This document shows, one piece after another, positions 7,207 to 16,612 of a stretch of DNA of 64,000 nt. Source of the DNA: CG2-30-51-40 sp041753575 (GTDB lineage: Bacteria > Desulfobacterota > DSM-4660 > Desulfatiglandales > Desulfatiglandaceae); contig JBGSUA010000214.1 of the NCBI GenBank assembly GCA_041753575.1, positions 6,505-70,504 on the forward strand, written 5' to 3'. The position numbers and the translations under genes are program-made. Below the pieces are notes generated by a model, which saw only the letters and a program-made list of their open reading frames with translations, did not search any database and was not told where the DNA came from. Position 1 is the stretch's first letter; every line of letters starts with the position of its first letter.

Positions 7207-9220
7207 GACCGCATTTAAGACATCTTGAGGCCTCTGCCTTTGCCTGATCCTCACTAAGACCAAGTTCTATCTCGGCATTCGGATCATCGCGACGCCCGGC
7301 ATCCCCCAACTGAGGCATCTTTGTGCGGGGGATCTTTTCAACGGGCTGGAGTTCACGGACATTCAAGATGTCCATGCCATTTCTTACCATATTGATGGGG
7401 GGCTCAATATCTCTTCCTGTAAGAAAGCGATTCACGGATACTGCAGCTCTTCTTCCGGCGCCGATGGCCTCCACAACGGCTTTGTAATCGCTGACTGCCT
7501 CGCCCGGCCTGAATATTCCTATATCCTGTCCGGCAAACGGGCTAGCGTAAGGAGGGAGGCTTTGCCAAGCCATGGCCCTATCGTCCGCTACCTGATCCTG
7601 TCCGTCACCTTCCCGTGCGACATAAATGAGTTCAGGGAAACGTCCAGCCCCGACAAGCAAGAGATCAACCGCCAAAAGATCTCCTAATCCCTGGGCGGTT
7701 CCCTCACCGGAAACACGCGCTATTTCAACGTGGGCCAAGCTGTCTCCCTGGCCCATAATACGAGTTACCGCCCTGCTGAAATGAAGCTTGATTCCGGCGG
7801 CCTCAGCCGCCTCAATTTGAGCCTTGGGAAAGGGGGTTTCGGAGCTGGGCATCCGGAAAACCAAGTGTACGCTTGCCGCTCCTTTTTCTTTAGAGGCTAG
7901 GGCGGCCTTTATGGCCGCTGCTCCTCCACCCAGAATCATGACGTTTTTGCCTGCCACCGTGCCAGCCTGGTTTTTCATGATAAAATCGAGTAACAGGCGG
8001 ATGCCCGGCATTACCTTGTCTCGGTCGCCGGCTGGCATCTGACTATCCCAGCCTCCAACGGCCACGAGAACGGCGCTGAATCCATGACGCAGAAGAGAGG
8101 CTACTGTGAAATCTCTTCCCAATCTTTGATTCATCTTTACCTCGACGCCTGCCTCCAGTATCCCCTCAATTTCATAGTCCACCACCTTCTGCGGGAGTCT
8201 GTTCTCAGCTATGCCTGTCCGAAGAAGACCTCCAAGCCGGGAAGATCCCTCAAACAAAGCGACGTCATGTCCCATTCGGTTTAAGAAATAAGATGAGGTC
8301 AGGCCCTCGGCCCCGCCTCCGATAACGGCTACCTTCTTGCCGGAAGAAGGGGCTCGCGGGATCTGAACATGGCTGCCGCTCTGCATCTCATAGTCAGCGG
8401 CGAAACGCTTCAGGAAATTAATCGCCACGGGCTCATCCACCAGATTTCTCCTGCATTCATCTTCGCACGGATGGACGCATATCCGCCCGCACACAAGGGG
8501 GAGCGGGTTGGTCTGCTTTATTACCCTGAGCGCTCCTGCAAAGTCTCCTTCCTTGATCTTGCTGATGTAGATCGGTATCTCAATGCCTGCCGGGCATGCC
8601 CTTTGGCAGGGGGCTGTGCATTCATCCGTCTTGTATTCCCTTTCAATCTTCCTCGTGTTGGATGTAAGTGTGATTATATGTTTCGGACATACCCTCTCAC
8701 AGGTTCCACATCCGGTGCATTTATCCGTATTTACAACAGGAAGATTGTCCGGTCCCATTGACAGTGCCCCAAAAGGGCATGCCCTTACACACGTCCCGAG
8801 CCCAAGGCAGCCTATAGGGCAGACCTTGGATCCTCCATGCAGAAGGCTAGCGGCCCGGCAGTCCATTATTCCTTCATAGATGAATTTTCTGTCAGCATCC
8901 TGATAGCCGTAAGTGCATCCCGGCCTGGCGAAATCCGGTTCTTTAGCCTCAAGGGAGACACCCAGGATTCTTGCGATATCCGCGGCTACATCCGGGCCTC
9001 CGGCCACGCAGGAGCCTGCGGTGGATTTGCCGGCAACTATGGCCTCTGCGTTTGCGCCGCATCCTGGAAAACCGCACCCGCCGCAGTTGGCGCCAGGGAG
9101 CGCGGCCGATACGGCCTCTATCTTAGGATCCACATACACATAAAAAATCTTTGAAGCCAATGCGAGACCCAGCCCGCAAACGGCCCCCAGACCTCCCATG
9201 ATCAAAATTCCGGTGAGCAT
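7163..9220 (-). CDS. rnfB: RnfB fused to a GltD-like flavin oxidoreductase
   Basis: A 685-residue fusion. Residues 1-27 form the membrane anchor. Cys46, Cys49, Cys54 and Cys71 form the RnfB-specific iron-sulfur motif (CGGCGFPGC). Two ferredoxin-type clusters follow at about 134-148 and 168-178. From about residue 200 it continues into a glutamate-synthase small-subunit-like module with CxxxC cysteines (201-256), an FAD-binding GGGAEG (301-306) and a second nucleotide site GGGAAA (431-436). It ends with CLKCG. RnfB passes electrons from ferredoxin into Rnf; the extra module suggests a direct NAD(P)H or flavin contact. The ATG at 9220 is preferred over TTG at 9223, with AGGAGG well spaced. It is the last gene of the superoperon. 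Confidence 0.93.
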   Translation of the reverse strand: MLTGILIMGGLGAVCGLGLALASKIFYVYVDPKIEAVSAALPGANCGGCGFPGCGANAEAIVAGKSTAGSCVAGGPDVAADIARILGVSLEAKEPDFARPGCTYGYQDADRKFIYEGIMDCRAASLLHGGSKVCPIGCLGLGTCVRACPFGALSMGPDNLPVVNTDKCTGCGTCERVCPKHIITLTSNTRKIEREYKTDECTAPCQRACPAGIEIPIYISKIKEGDFAGALRVIKQTNPLPLVCGRICVHPCEDECRRNLVDEPVAINFLKRFAADYEMQSGSHVQIPRAPSSGKKVAVIGGGAEGLTSSYFLNRMGHDVALFEGSSRLGGLLRTGIAENRLPQKVVDYEIEGILEAGVEVKMNQRLGRDFTVASLLRHGFSAVLVAVGGWDSQMPAGDRDKVMPGIRLLLDFIMKNQAGTVAGKNVMILGGGAAAIKAALASKEKGAASVHLVFRMPSSETPFPKAQIEAAEAAGIKLHFSRAVTRIMGQGDSLAHVEIARVSGEGTAQGLGDLLAVDLLLVGAGRFPELIYVAREGDGQDQVADDRAMAWQSLPPYASPFAGQDIGIFRPGEAVSDYKAVVEAIGAGRRAAVSVNRFLTGRDIEPPINMVRNGMDILNVRELQPVEKIPRTKMPQLGDAGRRDDPNAEIELGLSEDQAKAEASRCLKCGLICYRRMEGLRQPS

Positions 9221-9302
9221 CAAATTCCTCCTTACCGAGAAACATCAAATACGTGAGTCCATCTCAAATCCGACCCATTCGAAAGCGCCTACGGGGCGGG
9301 AA

Positions 9303-9878
9303 TCAGACCATACCCTTGAAGGCGAAAAACGCAAGGGACATCATGCCCGCTGTGACCAGTCCGATGGAGGTGTCCTGAAGAGGTTTGGGTACCCGTGCCA
9401 GGAGTATTCTTTCCCGCACCCCCGCAAAAAGTACCAGCGCAAGACCGAAGCCCGCAGCATAACTGAAGGAGGAGACCAGACATTCCATGAAGCTGTATTC
9501 CTCCTTGATGTTTATCAGGCACACACCCATGACGGCACAATTGGTGGTGATCAGGGGAAGGAATATCCCCAACCCGGCGTACAGTCCCGGGATGCTTTTC
9601 TTGAGGAACAATTCCACGAACTGGACCAGGGCCGCAATCACAAGGATGAATGATAAGGTCCTCAGAAACTCATAACCGAAGGGTTTGAGAACGAAATATT
9701 CCGTGACCCAGGTGATGGCCCCTGCCATCACGAGGACGAATACAACCGCCATACCCATTCCTACAGCGGTTTCCATCTTCTTGGAGGTGCCCAGAAAAGG
9801 GCAGTTCCCAAGATACTGCATTAGCAGGATGTTGTTTACAAAGATGCAGCTTATGAAAAGAAGCAGATAGTCGCCCAT
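9303..9878 (-). CDS. rnfA: Rnf complex subunit RnfA
   Basis: A 191-residue membrane protein with about six transmembrane helices. It begins MGDYLLLFISCIFVNNILLM and contains CPFLGTSKK and ITTNCAVMGV. These are the half-motifs with conserved cysteines characteristic of RnfA/NqrE, which hold an intramembrane iron-sulfur cluster shared with RnfE/NqrD. It is ordinary in length. It lies 9 bp after rnfE and 82 bp before rnfB, in the order C-D-G-E-A-B typical of Rnf operons. Confidence 0.95.
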   Translation of the reverse strand: MGDYLLLFISCIFVNNILLMQYLGNCPFLGTSKKMETAVGMGMAVVFVLVMAGAITWVTEYFVLKPFGYEFLRTLSFILVIAALVQFVELFLKKSIPGLYAGLGIFLPLITTNCAVMGVCLINIKEEYSFMECLVSSFSYAAGFGLALVLFAGVRERILLARVPKPLQDTSIGLVTAGMMSLAFFAFKGMV

Positions 9879-9887
9879 GTCATCCCC

Positions 9888-10484
9888 CTATTTCTTACCA
9901 ATGGCATTCATGACGCAGAGCATCAGTCCCAGGCACATAAATGCCCCCGGGGCCTCAACCATGAAGCGGAACGGCTCAAAGTCCGGTCCGAACACGGCGA
10001 TCTTGTAAAAGGTTCCGTTTCCCAGGATCTCCCTTATGGCGGAGAGGGCCGTGAGCGCCAGGGTGTAACCTATACCCATGCCCAAGCCATCCGCCAGTGA
10101 GGCCGCGGCCCCGTTTTTTGCCGCGAAGGCCTCGGCCCGTCCCAACAGGATACAGTTGACAACAATCAGCGGGATGAAGATTCCGAGTTGGAGAAAGAGC
10201 GGATACACAAAGGCCTGCATGGTGAGTTCCACCACGGTGACGAAGGTCGCTATGATGACGATGTAGCACGCGATTCGAACCTCCTTGGGAATCACATTCC
10301 TTAGAAGCGAGATAAGCACATTGGAGCAGACCAATACGAAGGTGACGGCCACGCCCATTCCAATGCCGTTATCCACGCTTTTCGTGATGGCCAGGGTCGG
10401 ACAAAGGCCCAGCACCAATCGGAAAGGGGGTACTTCGACCCACAACCCCTTTGAAAACTCCTGAAGCACGCTCTTTTTTGCCAT
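9888..10484 (-). CDS. rnfE: Rnf complex subunit RnfE
   Basis: A 198-residue membrane protein related to RnfA and to NqrD. The motif LVLGLCPTLAITKSV and the later PLIVVNCILLGRAEAFA supply the conserved cysteines that ligate the intramembrane cluster together with RnfA. About six transmembrane helices are visible. It lies 21 bp after rnfG. The stop codon is TAG, so TAG termination is used in a core energy gene here, which matters for interpreting the in-frame TAG codons elsewhere in the window. Confidence 0.95.
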   Translation of the reverse strand: MAKKSVLQEFSKGLWVEVPPFRLVLGLCPTLAITKSVDNGIGMGVAVTFVLVCSNVLISLLRNVIPKEVRIACYIVIIATFVTVVELTMQAFVYPLFLQLGIFIPLIVVNCILLGRAEAFAAKNGAAASLADGLGMGIGYTLALTALSAIREILGNGTFYKIAVFGPDFEPFRFMVEAPGAFMCLGLMLCVMNAIGKK

Positions 10485-10505
10485 ATTTTACTATCTCCTG
10501 TAGCG

Positions 10506-11096
10506 TTATGCCTTTTCCTTAAGTTTCTGGAGGATGGCGGGTTTCAGACGCTGGTAGGCCTCGGAGACGCTCAAGAGGGCTCCGCAAACGCCTCTGGATG
10601 TCACGGTGGCGCCGCTCAGGGCGTCAATCTGTCCTCCGTCCGCCTTCACCTTGAAAGGATCGGTAATGGGTTTTCCCTTGAACTGGGCTGCAAAGGCGGG
10701 GTCTTCTTTAGCCCTTGAGCCGAGCCCCGGGGTCTCGCTGTGTGTGGTCACTCCCACGCCGAGGATTTGGTCATTTTCAACATTGATGGCCACAAGGACG
10801 CCTATGTCACCGCCGAAGCCTTTACCGAATCCCTCAATGGCCACGGTATTCTTCTTGCCGTTGAAGACTCCCACAAAGCAGTTCACTTCTCCTTTATCCA
10901 GGGGGATCTTCAACCGGTCGGCCAGAGGATCGTTGCTGGCATCCTTGAATATGGCCTTGAGAACCGGCCCCTTTACAAACTTGAGCTGCTGGTATTCGAT
11001 CCTCTCCTGCGTTCCGCTCTTCACCGCCGCCAGGAGACCCCCAGACACAAGGCTTATGATGGTCACCGCCGCAAAGAGTCTCAATAACTGAGCCAT
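10506..11096 (-). CDS. rnfG: Rnf complex subunit RnfG, FMN-binding
   Basis: A 196-residue protein with one N-terminal transmembrane helix (LLRLFAAVTIISLVSGGLLA) and an extracytoplasmic FMN-binding domain. The covalent flavin site is DALSGATVTSRGV near residue 165, where a threonine is flavinylated by ApbE in characterised homologues. No apbE is seen in this window. The start at 11096 (MAQLLRLF) has GGAGGG upstream and is preferred to a start 15 codons earlier inside the rnfD end. Confidence 0.94.
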   Translation of the reverse strand: MAQLLRLFAAVTIISLVSGGLLAAVKSGTQERIEYQQLKFVKGPVLKAIFKDASNDPLADRLKIPLDKGEVNCFVGVFNGKKNTVAIEGFGKGFGGDIGVLVAINVENDQILGVGVTTHSETPGLGSRAKEDPAFAAQFKGKPITDPFKVKADGGQIDALSGATVTSRGVCGALLSVSEAYQRLKPAILQKLKEKA

Positions 11097-11100
11097 ATTT

Positions 11101-12060
11101 CTAAACCCTCCTTCCAAGCGCCCTCGGCCTGATCTTGTCAACCAGTGGATTGATCACATTCATTATCAGGATGGCGAAGACCACTCCCTCTGGAAAGGCC
11201 CCGATGCTTCTTATCAGTACTGTCATGGCCCCACCTCCAAGTCCGTAAAGGATCATTGGTATGAAGTTTACGGGCGATGATGAATTTTCAGTTGCGAGGA
11301 AAAATGCCCCTATCAGGCTGAATCCGCTTACGAGGTGAAAAAGCGGGCTTGCGTATTTATCCGGGCTTGCAAGGTTAAAGATAAGGGCTGCTAAAAAGAT
11401 TCCCGCAAGAAAAGACAGAGAGATCTCCCATCTTATAAATCCCCTCAGTATGAGGTAGCAACCTCCTATGACCAACCCCAACCCGAAGACGGCCCCTATT
11501 CCGCCTAACTGCTTTCCCAGAAGCAGCCCCCAGATATCATATTTGCTCAGAACAGCCGGTCCGAAGTGTTTGAGCGCAACAAGGGGATACATCGGAGTAA
11601 ACGCTACTTCATAGTTCACAAGGGCGGCGTCATAATCAAGTATGACTTTCCAGGACAGGGTCAGGATCGCAAAGGCAACCAGGACGGGATTCAAAGGATT
11701 ACATCCCAATCCTCCATAAATCATCTTCCCTACCACAATGGCCACAAATGTGCCTGCAAGGACGGCGTACCAGGGCATTGTAGCAGGAAGGAGCATTCCA
11801 AGGAGAAGTCCGATAAGGGCTGCATCCCCATCACTGATTGTCGGAGGTCTCTTCATGAGCCGGTTTATCAGCAATTCCCAAGCCATGGCGCTTGAGATAG
11901 AAAGAGCCAGGACCCTCAGCGCCGGCATTCCAAAAAACAGGACACCAGCGATGGCGGCGGGCAGGGCTGCGATGATGATATTGTAGTTCCTGCCGGTGAT
12001 CCTGTCTCCGTTGTGCCAGAATGGGGCGTGGGCTCCTGCAAGAAGCTGTTCGTTAAGCAT
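11101..12060 (-). CDS. rnfD: Rnf complex subunit RnfD
   Basis: A 319-residue membrane protein with about nine helices, related to NqrB. The N-terminal part has HAPFWHNGDRI, and the core contains GGLGCNPLNPVLVAFA. I could not confidently place the flavin-carrying threonine. The start ATG at 12060 has GGAGGTG upstream and overlaps the end of rnfC by 8 bp, indicating translational coupling. RnfD forms the membrane channel part of the complex, linking electron flow to ion movement. Confidence 0.93.
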   Translation of the reverse strand: MLNEQLLAGAHAPFWHNGDRITGRNYNIIIAALPAAIAGVLFFGMPALRVLALSISSAMAWELLINRLMKRPPTISDGDAALIGLLLGMLLPATMPWYAVLAGTFVAIVVGKMIYGGLGCNPLNPVLVAFAILTLSWKVILDYDAALVNYEVAFTPMYPLVALKHFGPAVLSKYDIWGLLLGKQLGGIGAVFGLGLVIGGCYLILRGFIRWEISLSFLAGIFLAALIFNLASPDKYASPLFHLVSGFSLIGAFFLATENSSSPVNFIPMILYGLGGGAMTVLIRSIGAFPEGVVFAILIMNVINPLVDKIRPRALGRRV

Positions 12061-13324
12061 TTTGCACCTCCAATGACCTTGCCCGTTCATACTCGTATTT
12101 CCCGAGCATCACATAATGAAAGATTGGTATCGCTGCCGGGCAGACGTAACCGCACAGGCCGCAGTCTATGCAGGAGAGAAGATCAAAGGAACGGACAGCT
12201 TCGTCATAAAGCCTGTTTTCAAGAAGCCTTATAAGCATGTTGACCGGGACATGTGCAGGGCATACCCTTGCGCATTCACCGCAGTTAAGACAATGTGCGT
12301 CGGATATGGCCGGCGCGGCGGCAGCGTCCTGTATCATCAGGGAGTCAGTGTCAGCGCATATCGGCGCGTCAGCGGAAGAAAGCGTTATGCCTGCCAGTGG
12401 GCCTCCGGATATGAGCCTGTCTCCCTTTGCGACATGCAGTCCAAGCACATCCAAAACGTGCCTTGCGGGCGTCCCCAGTCTGACCCTGGCAAAGGATGTT
12501 GATCCGTCCTTCTTTATTACCGTAATGATCTTGTCAAGTGGGACAGATCCGGTTGAGAAGGCCATTCCTAGCGCTGTGACGGCCTCAGCGGATAAAAAAC
12601 CGGCCCCCATCTCATCGCATCTGATTCCCGTTGGGACCTCTATTGCCAAGATCTTCTTCATGACGATCTTCGGGAAAAACTGAGGATAGACCGCAGACAA
12701 TGTCTTGATCTCAATCCCCTCGATCTCCCCTCCAGACCGGACTCCTTCCGGCAGAAGATATATGATGCGGCTTTTTTCAAAGATCTTCCTGATAATAGCC
12801 ATACCTTTCTTGAGTTCTTCGAAATCCCTCTTTGCTATCACGGAGTTTGTTGATACCAGAAGATCCTTGTCCATACCTGAAACGAATACTGTCTTCAGAT
12901 TGTCCCTGATGCCTATGAGGAAACCGAAGTCGGGCTGGCCGGGTAAATAACCCAGAAAGCGCGTTGCTCTTTCAAGCTCAGATGAGCCTTCAGAGTTCCG
13001 GAATTCCTCATCAGGAGTGTCCTTACCATCCACCTTAAAGGAGACGGCAGTAAGGTTCTTCCCCATATAACCCACGGTCCCTGATATCGCCGATACGGTT
13101 CCTGTTATAGGCGAAATGAAATAATTGCCTTCCTGGCCCCCGCATCTCTGACCGGTCTTGACCGTATCCCCGACCCTTATGCCCAACGATCCGTTCAAAG
13201 GGTGATCCAGAATGATCTGAGCCCTTTCAGGAAGCGGGATATCCACCAACTCGGGGGGAGGGGTTGTCAGGATCGAATAGGTCAGTTTGGGAGCGGCCAA
13301 GCTGAAGAACGATCTCTTGATCAT
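12053..13324 (-). CDS. rnfC: Rnf complex subunit RnfC
   Basis: A 423-residue peripheral subunit with NADH- and FMN-binding regions and two C-terminal 4Fe-4S clusters. The RnfC N-terminal barrel-sandwich part has VGDTVKTGQ and ISPITGTVSAI. The clusters are CLNCGECARVCPAHVP and CIDCGLCGYVCPAAIP, near the C-terminus. RnfC is where NAD+ is reduced at the cytoplasmic face. It is somewhat short compared with gammaproteobacterial RnfC, which carries a long repeat tail. AGGAGG precedes the ATG. It is the first rnf gene proper, directly after the cytochrome gene. Confidence 0.95.
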   Translation of the reverse strand: MIKRSFFSLAAPKLTYSILTTPPPELVDIPLPERAQIILDHPLNGSLGIRVGDTVKTGQRCGGQEGNYFISPITGTVSAISGTVGYMGKNLTAVSFKVDGKDTPDEEFRNSEGSSELERATRFLGYLPGQPDFGFLIGIRDNLKTVFVSGMDKDLLVSTNSVIAKRDFEELKKGMAIIRKIFEKSRIIYLLPEGVRSGGEIEGIEIKTLSAVYPQFFPKIVMKKILAIEVPTGIRCDEMGAGFLSAEAVTALGMAFSTGSVPLDKIITVIKKDGSTSFARVRLGTPARHVLDVLGLHVAKGDRLISGGPLAGITLSSADAPICADTDSLMIQDAAAAPAISDAHCLNCGECARVCPAHVPVNMLIRLLENRLYDEAVRSFDLLSCIDCGLCGYVCPAAIPIFHYVMLGKYEYERARSLEVQNA

Positions 13325-13377
13325 TTATGCCTCCTGCGACTTGGAAGCTGATTTTGCTTCCGCAGTTAAGTTCGATT

Positions 13378-13752
13378 TCATCTTACGTGGCACTGGGCGC
13401 AATCCTGAGGTCCCATGCCTGCATCCTTGTGGCATTCAATGCACTGCTTATGGAATGCGTCAGATCTCTTGGGTGCGTCTTCGGCTTCTTTTTTATGGCA
13501 CTCGGTGCAGGCCGATGGCTTCTGATCATTCTTGTCAATGTCGTGGTGGCAATCCTTACATCCGTATCCATAACCATCGGATGAAAAATGCTGCTTGTGA
13601 TCGAAAAGGACTGTGCCGCCTATATTCTGGAACGCGATCCTGACAGGCTGGTCAGGGGCCCTGTAAGGAAGGGCTGCATAGGCCCCTATCCCCACAACCA
13701 GGAGCGCCACCAGTATCGCGTAAGCCAGTTTCAGTTCGCTTTTCTTCTCCAT
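13378..13752 (-). CDS. Membrane-anchored tetrahaem cytochrome c3-like subunit of Rnf
   Basis: A 124-residue protein with an uncleaved N-terminal membrane helix (LAYAILVALLVVGIGAYAAL) and four CxxCH haem motifs: CKDCH, CTECH, CIECH and CAQCH. Additional histidines (FDHKQH, DAFHKQ) can supply the distal ligands. This resembles the class III cytochromes encoded at the head of rnf operons in Desulfovibrio and relatives, where they are thought to connect Rnf with the periplasmic cytochrome pool. The ATG at 13752 has GGAGA upstream. The gene lies between the hndC-like gene and rnfC. Confidence 0.9.
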   Translation of the reverse strand: MEKKSELKLAYAILVALLVVGIGAYAALPYRAPDQPVRIAFQNIGGTVLFDHKQHFSSDGYGYGCKDCHHDIDKNDQKPSACTECHKKEAEDAPKRSDAFHKQCIECHKDAGMGPQDCAQCHVR

Positions 13753-13765
13753 GTTACCGTCTCCG

Positions 13766-15553
13766 TTATGAAATGGCATCGGCCGGGCAATTGGTTATAC
13801 AGGTCATACACTTGATACATTTCTCCTTAAGTATTAGCGCGGGCTCCTTTTTCTTCCATTCAATTGCCTGGACCGGACATCCCTTGAAGCAGACACCGCA
13901 CTTGATGCATTTGTCGGGATCTACCTCGAACTTGAGCAGCCTTAAGCAGCGTTTTGCCGGGCATCGCTTTTCATAGATGTGGGCCTCGTATTCATGTCTG
14001 AAGTACCTCAGAGTGGAAAGCACCGGGTTGGGCCCTGTCTGTCCAAGGCCGCAGAGGGCGGAGTTTTTTATCATGTAACTCAACTCCTCAAGAAGATCCA
14101 GATCTCCAGGCTCGCCCTGTCCGTGAGTTATCTTTTCAAGGATCTGGAGCATGCGTCTTGTGCCCTCACGGCATGGGGTGCATTTACCGCAGGATTCATC
14201 CTGAATGAAGTCCATAAAAAAGCGCGCCATGTCCACCATGCAGGTCTGGTCGTTCATTACGATCATGCCGCCCGATCCCATTATGGCGCCAACTTTCATG
14301 ATGGATTCATAATCCACAGGCGTGTCAAGGAACTCCTCAGGCACGCAGCCTCCCGAAGGCCCTCCGAGCTGAACCGCCTTGAATTTTCTTTTCTTGGGGA
14401 TACCGCCGCCTATATCGAAGATAATCTCTCTCAGACTCATACCCATCGGTACCTCGACAAGGCCTATGTTGCTTACGGCCCCAGTCAGGGCGAAAACCTT
14501 GGTGCCCTTGCTGGTCTCGGTTCCTATGGAGGCATACCAAGCTCCTCCGTTTTGAATGATTTGAGCAATGTTCGCATAGGTCTCCACGTTGTTGAGCACT
14601 GTGGGCTTCTTCCACAGGCCCTGCTGGGCCGGGAAAGGAGGCCTTGATCTCGGCATGCCTCTCTTGCCCTCGATGGATTGCATAAGCGCGGTCTCTTCTC
14701 CGCAGACAAATGCCCCGGCCCCCTGATAGACCTCTATGTCGAAGTCATGGCCGCTTCCAAGGATATCCTTTCCCAATAAGCCGTAATTCCTTGCCTGGTT
14801 TATGGCTATTCCCAGCCTCTTTATGGCAAGCGGATATTCGGCCCGGCAATAGATGTATCCCTGATGTGCCCCTATGGCCTTGCCGGCGATAATCATGCCT
14901 TCCAGCACGGCATGAGGGTCCGCCTCCAGGACACTCCTGTCCATGAAGGCCCCGGGGTCCCCTTCGTCGGCGTTACAAAGGGCGTATTTGATGTCTCCTT
15001 TGGATCTGCTTGCGAATTCCCATTTAAGACCGGTTGGAAATCCCGCGCCTCCGCGGCCTCTAAGGCCTGAGATCTTCACCTCCCCTATGATCTGCTCCGG
15101 GGTCATCTCGATGAGGGCCTTGCTCAGACCCACGTAGCCTTCACTGGCTATATATTCATCAATATTTTCAGGATCAACCGCCCCTCTGTTCCTGAGGACG
15201 ATGAGCTTCTGTTTGGAATAAAAGGGGATATCATCCATGCTTGGGATGGTTGCGGCTGAGGCCGGTTCCTTGTAAAAGAGCTTCTTGACGGGTCTGCCTT
15301 TGAGGAAATGCTCCTCAACCAGATGTGGAATATCCTCAACCTTGAGCTTCTGATAGAATATATTATCCGGCTGAACAATCATTATAGGGCCCTGAGCACA
15401 GAAACCGTTGCACCCCGTTTCTATGATCCTGATCTCATTCTCGAGCTTGTGACGGGCAAGTTCCTGCACCAGGGCTTCTTTGACATGAATGCTGCCGGAT
15501 GCGTGACAACCTGTGCCGCCGCAGAGAAGCAGATCGGTTCTGAATGTGGTCAT
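13766..15553 (-). CDS. hndC: NuoF/HndC-like NADH-binding flavoprotein of a bifurcating formate dehydrogenase
   Basis: A 595-residue subunit. It starts with a thioredoxin-like 2Fe-2S domain (cysteines at 11, 16, 48, 52). The FMN/NADH module follows, with GLRGRGGAGF (163-172), NADEGDPGAFMDR (194-206) and CGEETALM (284-291). An SLBB-type region, the NuoF cluster SCGKCTPCREG (454-464) and two C-terminal ferredoxin clusters (CIKCGVCFKGC, CIKCMTCITNC) complete it. This domain order is that of HydB/HndC/HylB proteins, the NAD(P)-reactive core of bifurcating hydrogenases and formate dehydrogenases. With fdhA and hndA-like genes in the same operon, the partner is probably formate dehydrogenase. AGGAGG precedes the ATG. 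Confidence 0.92.
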   Translation of the reverse strand: MTTFRTDLLLCGGTGCHASGSIHVKEALVQELARHKLENEIRIIETGCNGFCAQGPIMIVQPDNIFYQKLKVEDIPHLVEEHFLKGRPVKKLFYKEPASAATIPSMDDIPFYSKQKLIVLRNRGAVDPENIDEYIASEGYVGLSKALIEMTPEQIIGEVKISGLRGRGGAGFPTGLKWEFASRSKGDIKYALCNADEGDPGAFMDRSVLEADPHAVLEGMIIAGKAIGAHQGYIYCRAEYPLAIKRLGIAINQARNYGLLGKDILGSGHDFDIEVYQGAGAFVCGEETALMQSIEGKRGMPRSRPPFPAQQGLWKKPTVLNNVETYANIAQIIQNGGAWYASIGTETSKGTKVFALTGAVSNIGLVEVPMGMSLREIIFDIGGGIPKKRKFKAVQLGGPSGGCVPEEFLDTPVDYESIMKVGAIMGSGGMIVMNDQTCMVDMARFFMDFIQDESCGKCTPCREGTRRMLQILEKITHGQGEPGDLDLLEELSYMIKNSALCGLGQTGPNPVLSTLRYFRHEYEAHIYEKRCPAKRCLRLLKFEVDPDKCIKCGVCFKGCPVQAIEWKKKEPALILKEKCIKCMTCITNCPADAIS

Positions 15554-15658
15554 GGGTAAGCCTCCTATTAAATCCTCTCTTCCCGCAGTCGGCCTGACGG
15601 CAACCCATAAAGCCTTAGCCGGACAGTAAGTGCCTGGAAAACCGTGCGGTGGAATAAC

Positions 15659-16030
15659 CTATTTCACTCTTGCAAGGGCAAAGTCGGTCTGAACTTCTCC
15701 AATAAGGACATGGCGTTTAAAGACCTGCCTCATTCTGTTTCTGTCCATGTGCTGGTAGATAACCGGTTCCTTCCCGCTGATCTCCACGGTCACATTGGGC
15801 TCGCTGCTGCACATGCCCATGCAGCCCGAGGTAACCACCCTGATATCGGAGCGCTTGGCCTCGGTAACTTCCTGCAGAAGAGCGTCCATGACCTCTCTGG
15901 CGCCTGCCGCTATTCCGCATGTGCCCATGTGAACCGTTATTTTCACGTTGGTTTCCCCCTCGCGGAGGGCCGTTGACTGCTTCGCGCTGTCTCTTAGTTT
16001 TTTCAGATCTTCAATTGTAAGCTTAGCCAT
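15659..16030 (-). CDS. hndB: HndB-like 2Fe-2S thioredoxin-like ferredoxin
   Basis: A 123-residue protein with a short helical N-terminus (LTIEDLKKLRDSAK) and a thioredoxin-like ferredoxin domain. The four cluster cysteines fall in MGTCGIAAG, where only one cysteine is seen, and in VTSGCMGMCSSEP. One expected N-terminal ligand is therefore not obvious, as in several HndB proteins. HndB accompanies HndC in NADP-reducing hydrogenases. GAGG precedes the ATG. The gap to hndC is about 105 bp, the longest in this part of the operon. Confidence 0.85.
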   Translation of the reverse strand: MAKLTIEDLKKLRDSAKQSTALREGETNVKITVHMGTCGIAAGAREVMDALLQEVTEAKRSDIRVVTSGCMGMCSSEPNVTVEISGKEPVIYQHMDRNRMRQVFKRHVLIGEVQTDFALARVK

Positions 16031-16042
16031 CTTGTGCCTCTT

Positions 16043-16612
16043 TCATTGCTGTCTTATCTCCGCAAGACCCTCTAAAACGAATTGTCTCAGAAAGCCGATT
16101 ACTTCCGGATGTGTGATGTCGCCTCCATCGAGTTCATTCTTGACCTCTCTGGTGTCGAGTCGGAACCTTTTTCCATCTACATCATGATCATAGATAAAAT
16201 CAATTCCCGGGTTACCCAATATGAGACTTATCATTGAACCGGCCACATCTCCCAGGGGCGCAAGATCAATATGATCTCTCCTGAAACTGACCTTCACCTC
16301 AGTTCCATGTCCCTCCTTTGACTCCAGCTGAAAATCGCCGTCGCACCTCCTTGCGGCCTCCTTTATGAGAGACAAACCCAGTCCCACGCGCCTCGTTGTT
16401 CTGGTGGTGTAGAAAGGGTCAAGCACCTTCTCGATCAGCTCTGGAGGGATACCCCTCCCGTTATCTTTTACGCTTATCCTCAACAAATTGTCTCCAAAGG
16501 ATTCCCCGACCTTGATCTCTATAAGGTTCGCTCCGGCGTTTATCCCGTTTTCAGCAATATCAAGTAGATGTAAAGCTAACTCCCTCACGGCCCTTCCGCT
16601 TTCATCATCCAT
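16043..16612 (-). CDS. Histidine-kinase-like ATPase without a phospho-acceptor domain
   Basis: A 189-residue protein that is a single HATPase domain. The N box is LHLLDIAENGINAGA (about 15-29), G1 is DNGRGIPPEL and G2 is VGLGLSLIKEA. There is no dimerisation/phosphohistidine domain and no sensor domain. Homologues are regularly found beside [FeFe]-hydrogenase and HndA/B/C genes and have no assigned biochemical role. It overlaps the PHP gene by 8 bp, suggesting coupled translation. It may bind ATP and act as a regulatory partner of the redox complex; that is inference. Confidence 0.82.
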   Translation of the reverse strand: MDDESGRAVRELALHLLDIAENGINAGANLIEIKVGESFGDNLLRISVKDNGRGIPPELIEKVLDPFYTTRTTRRVGLGLSLIKEAARRCDGDFQLESKEGHGTEVKVSFRRDHIDLAPLGDVAGSMISLILGNPGIDFIYDHDVDGKRFRLDTREVKNELDGGDITHPEVIGFLRQFVLEGLAEIRQQ

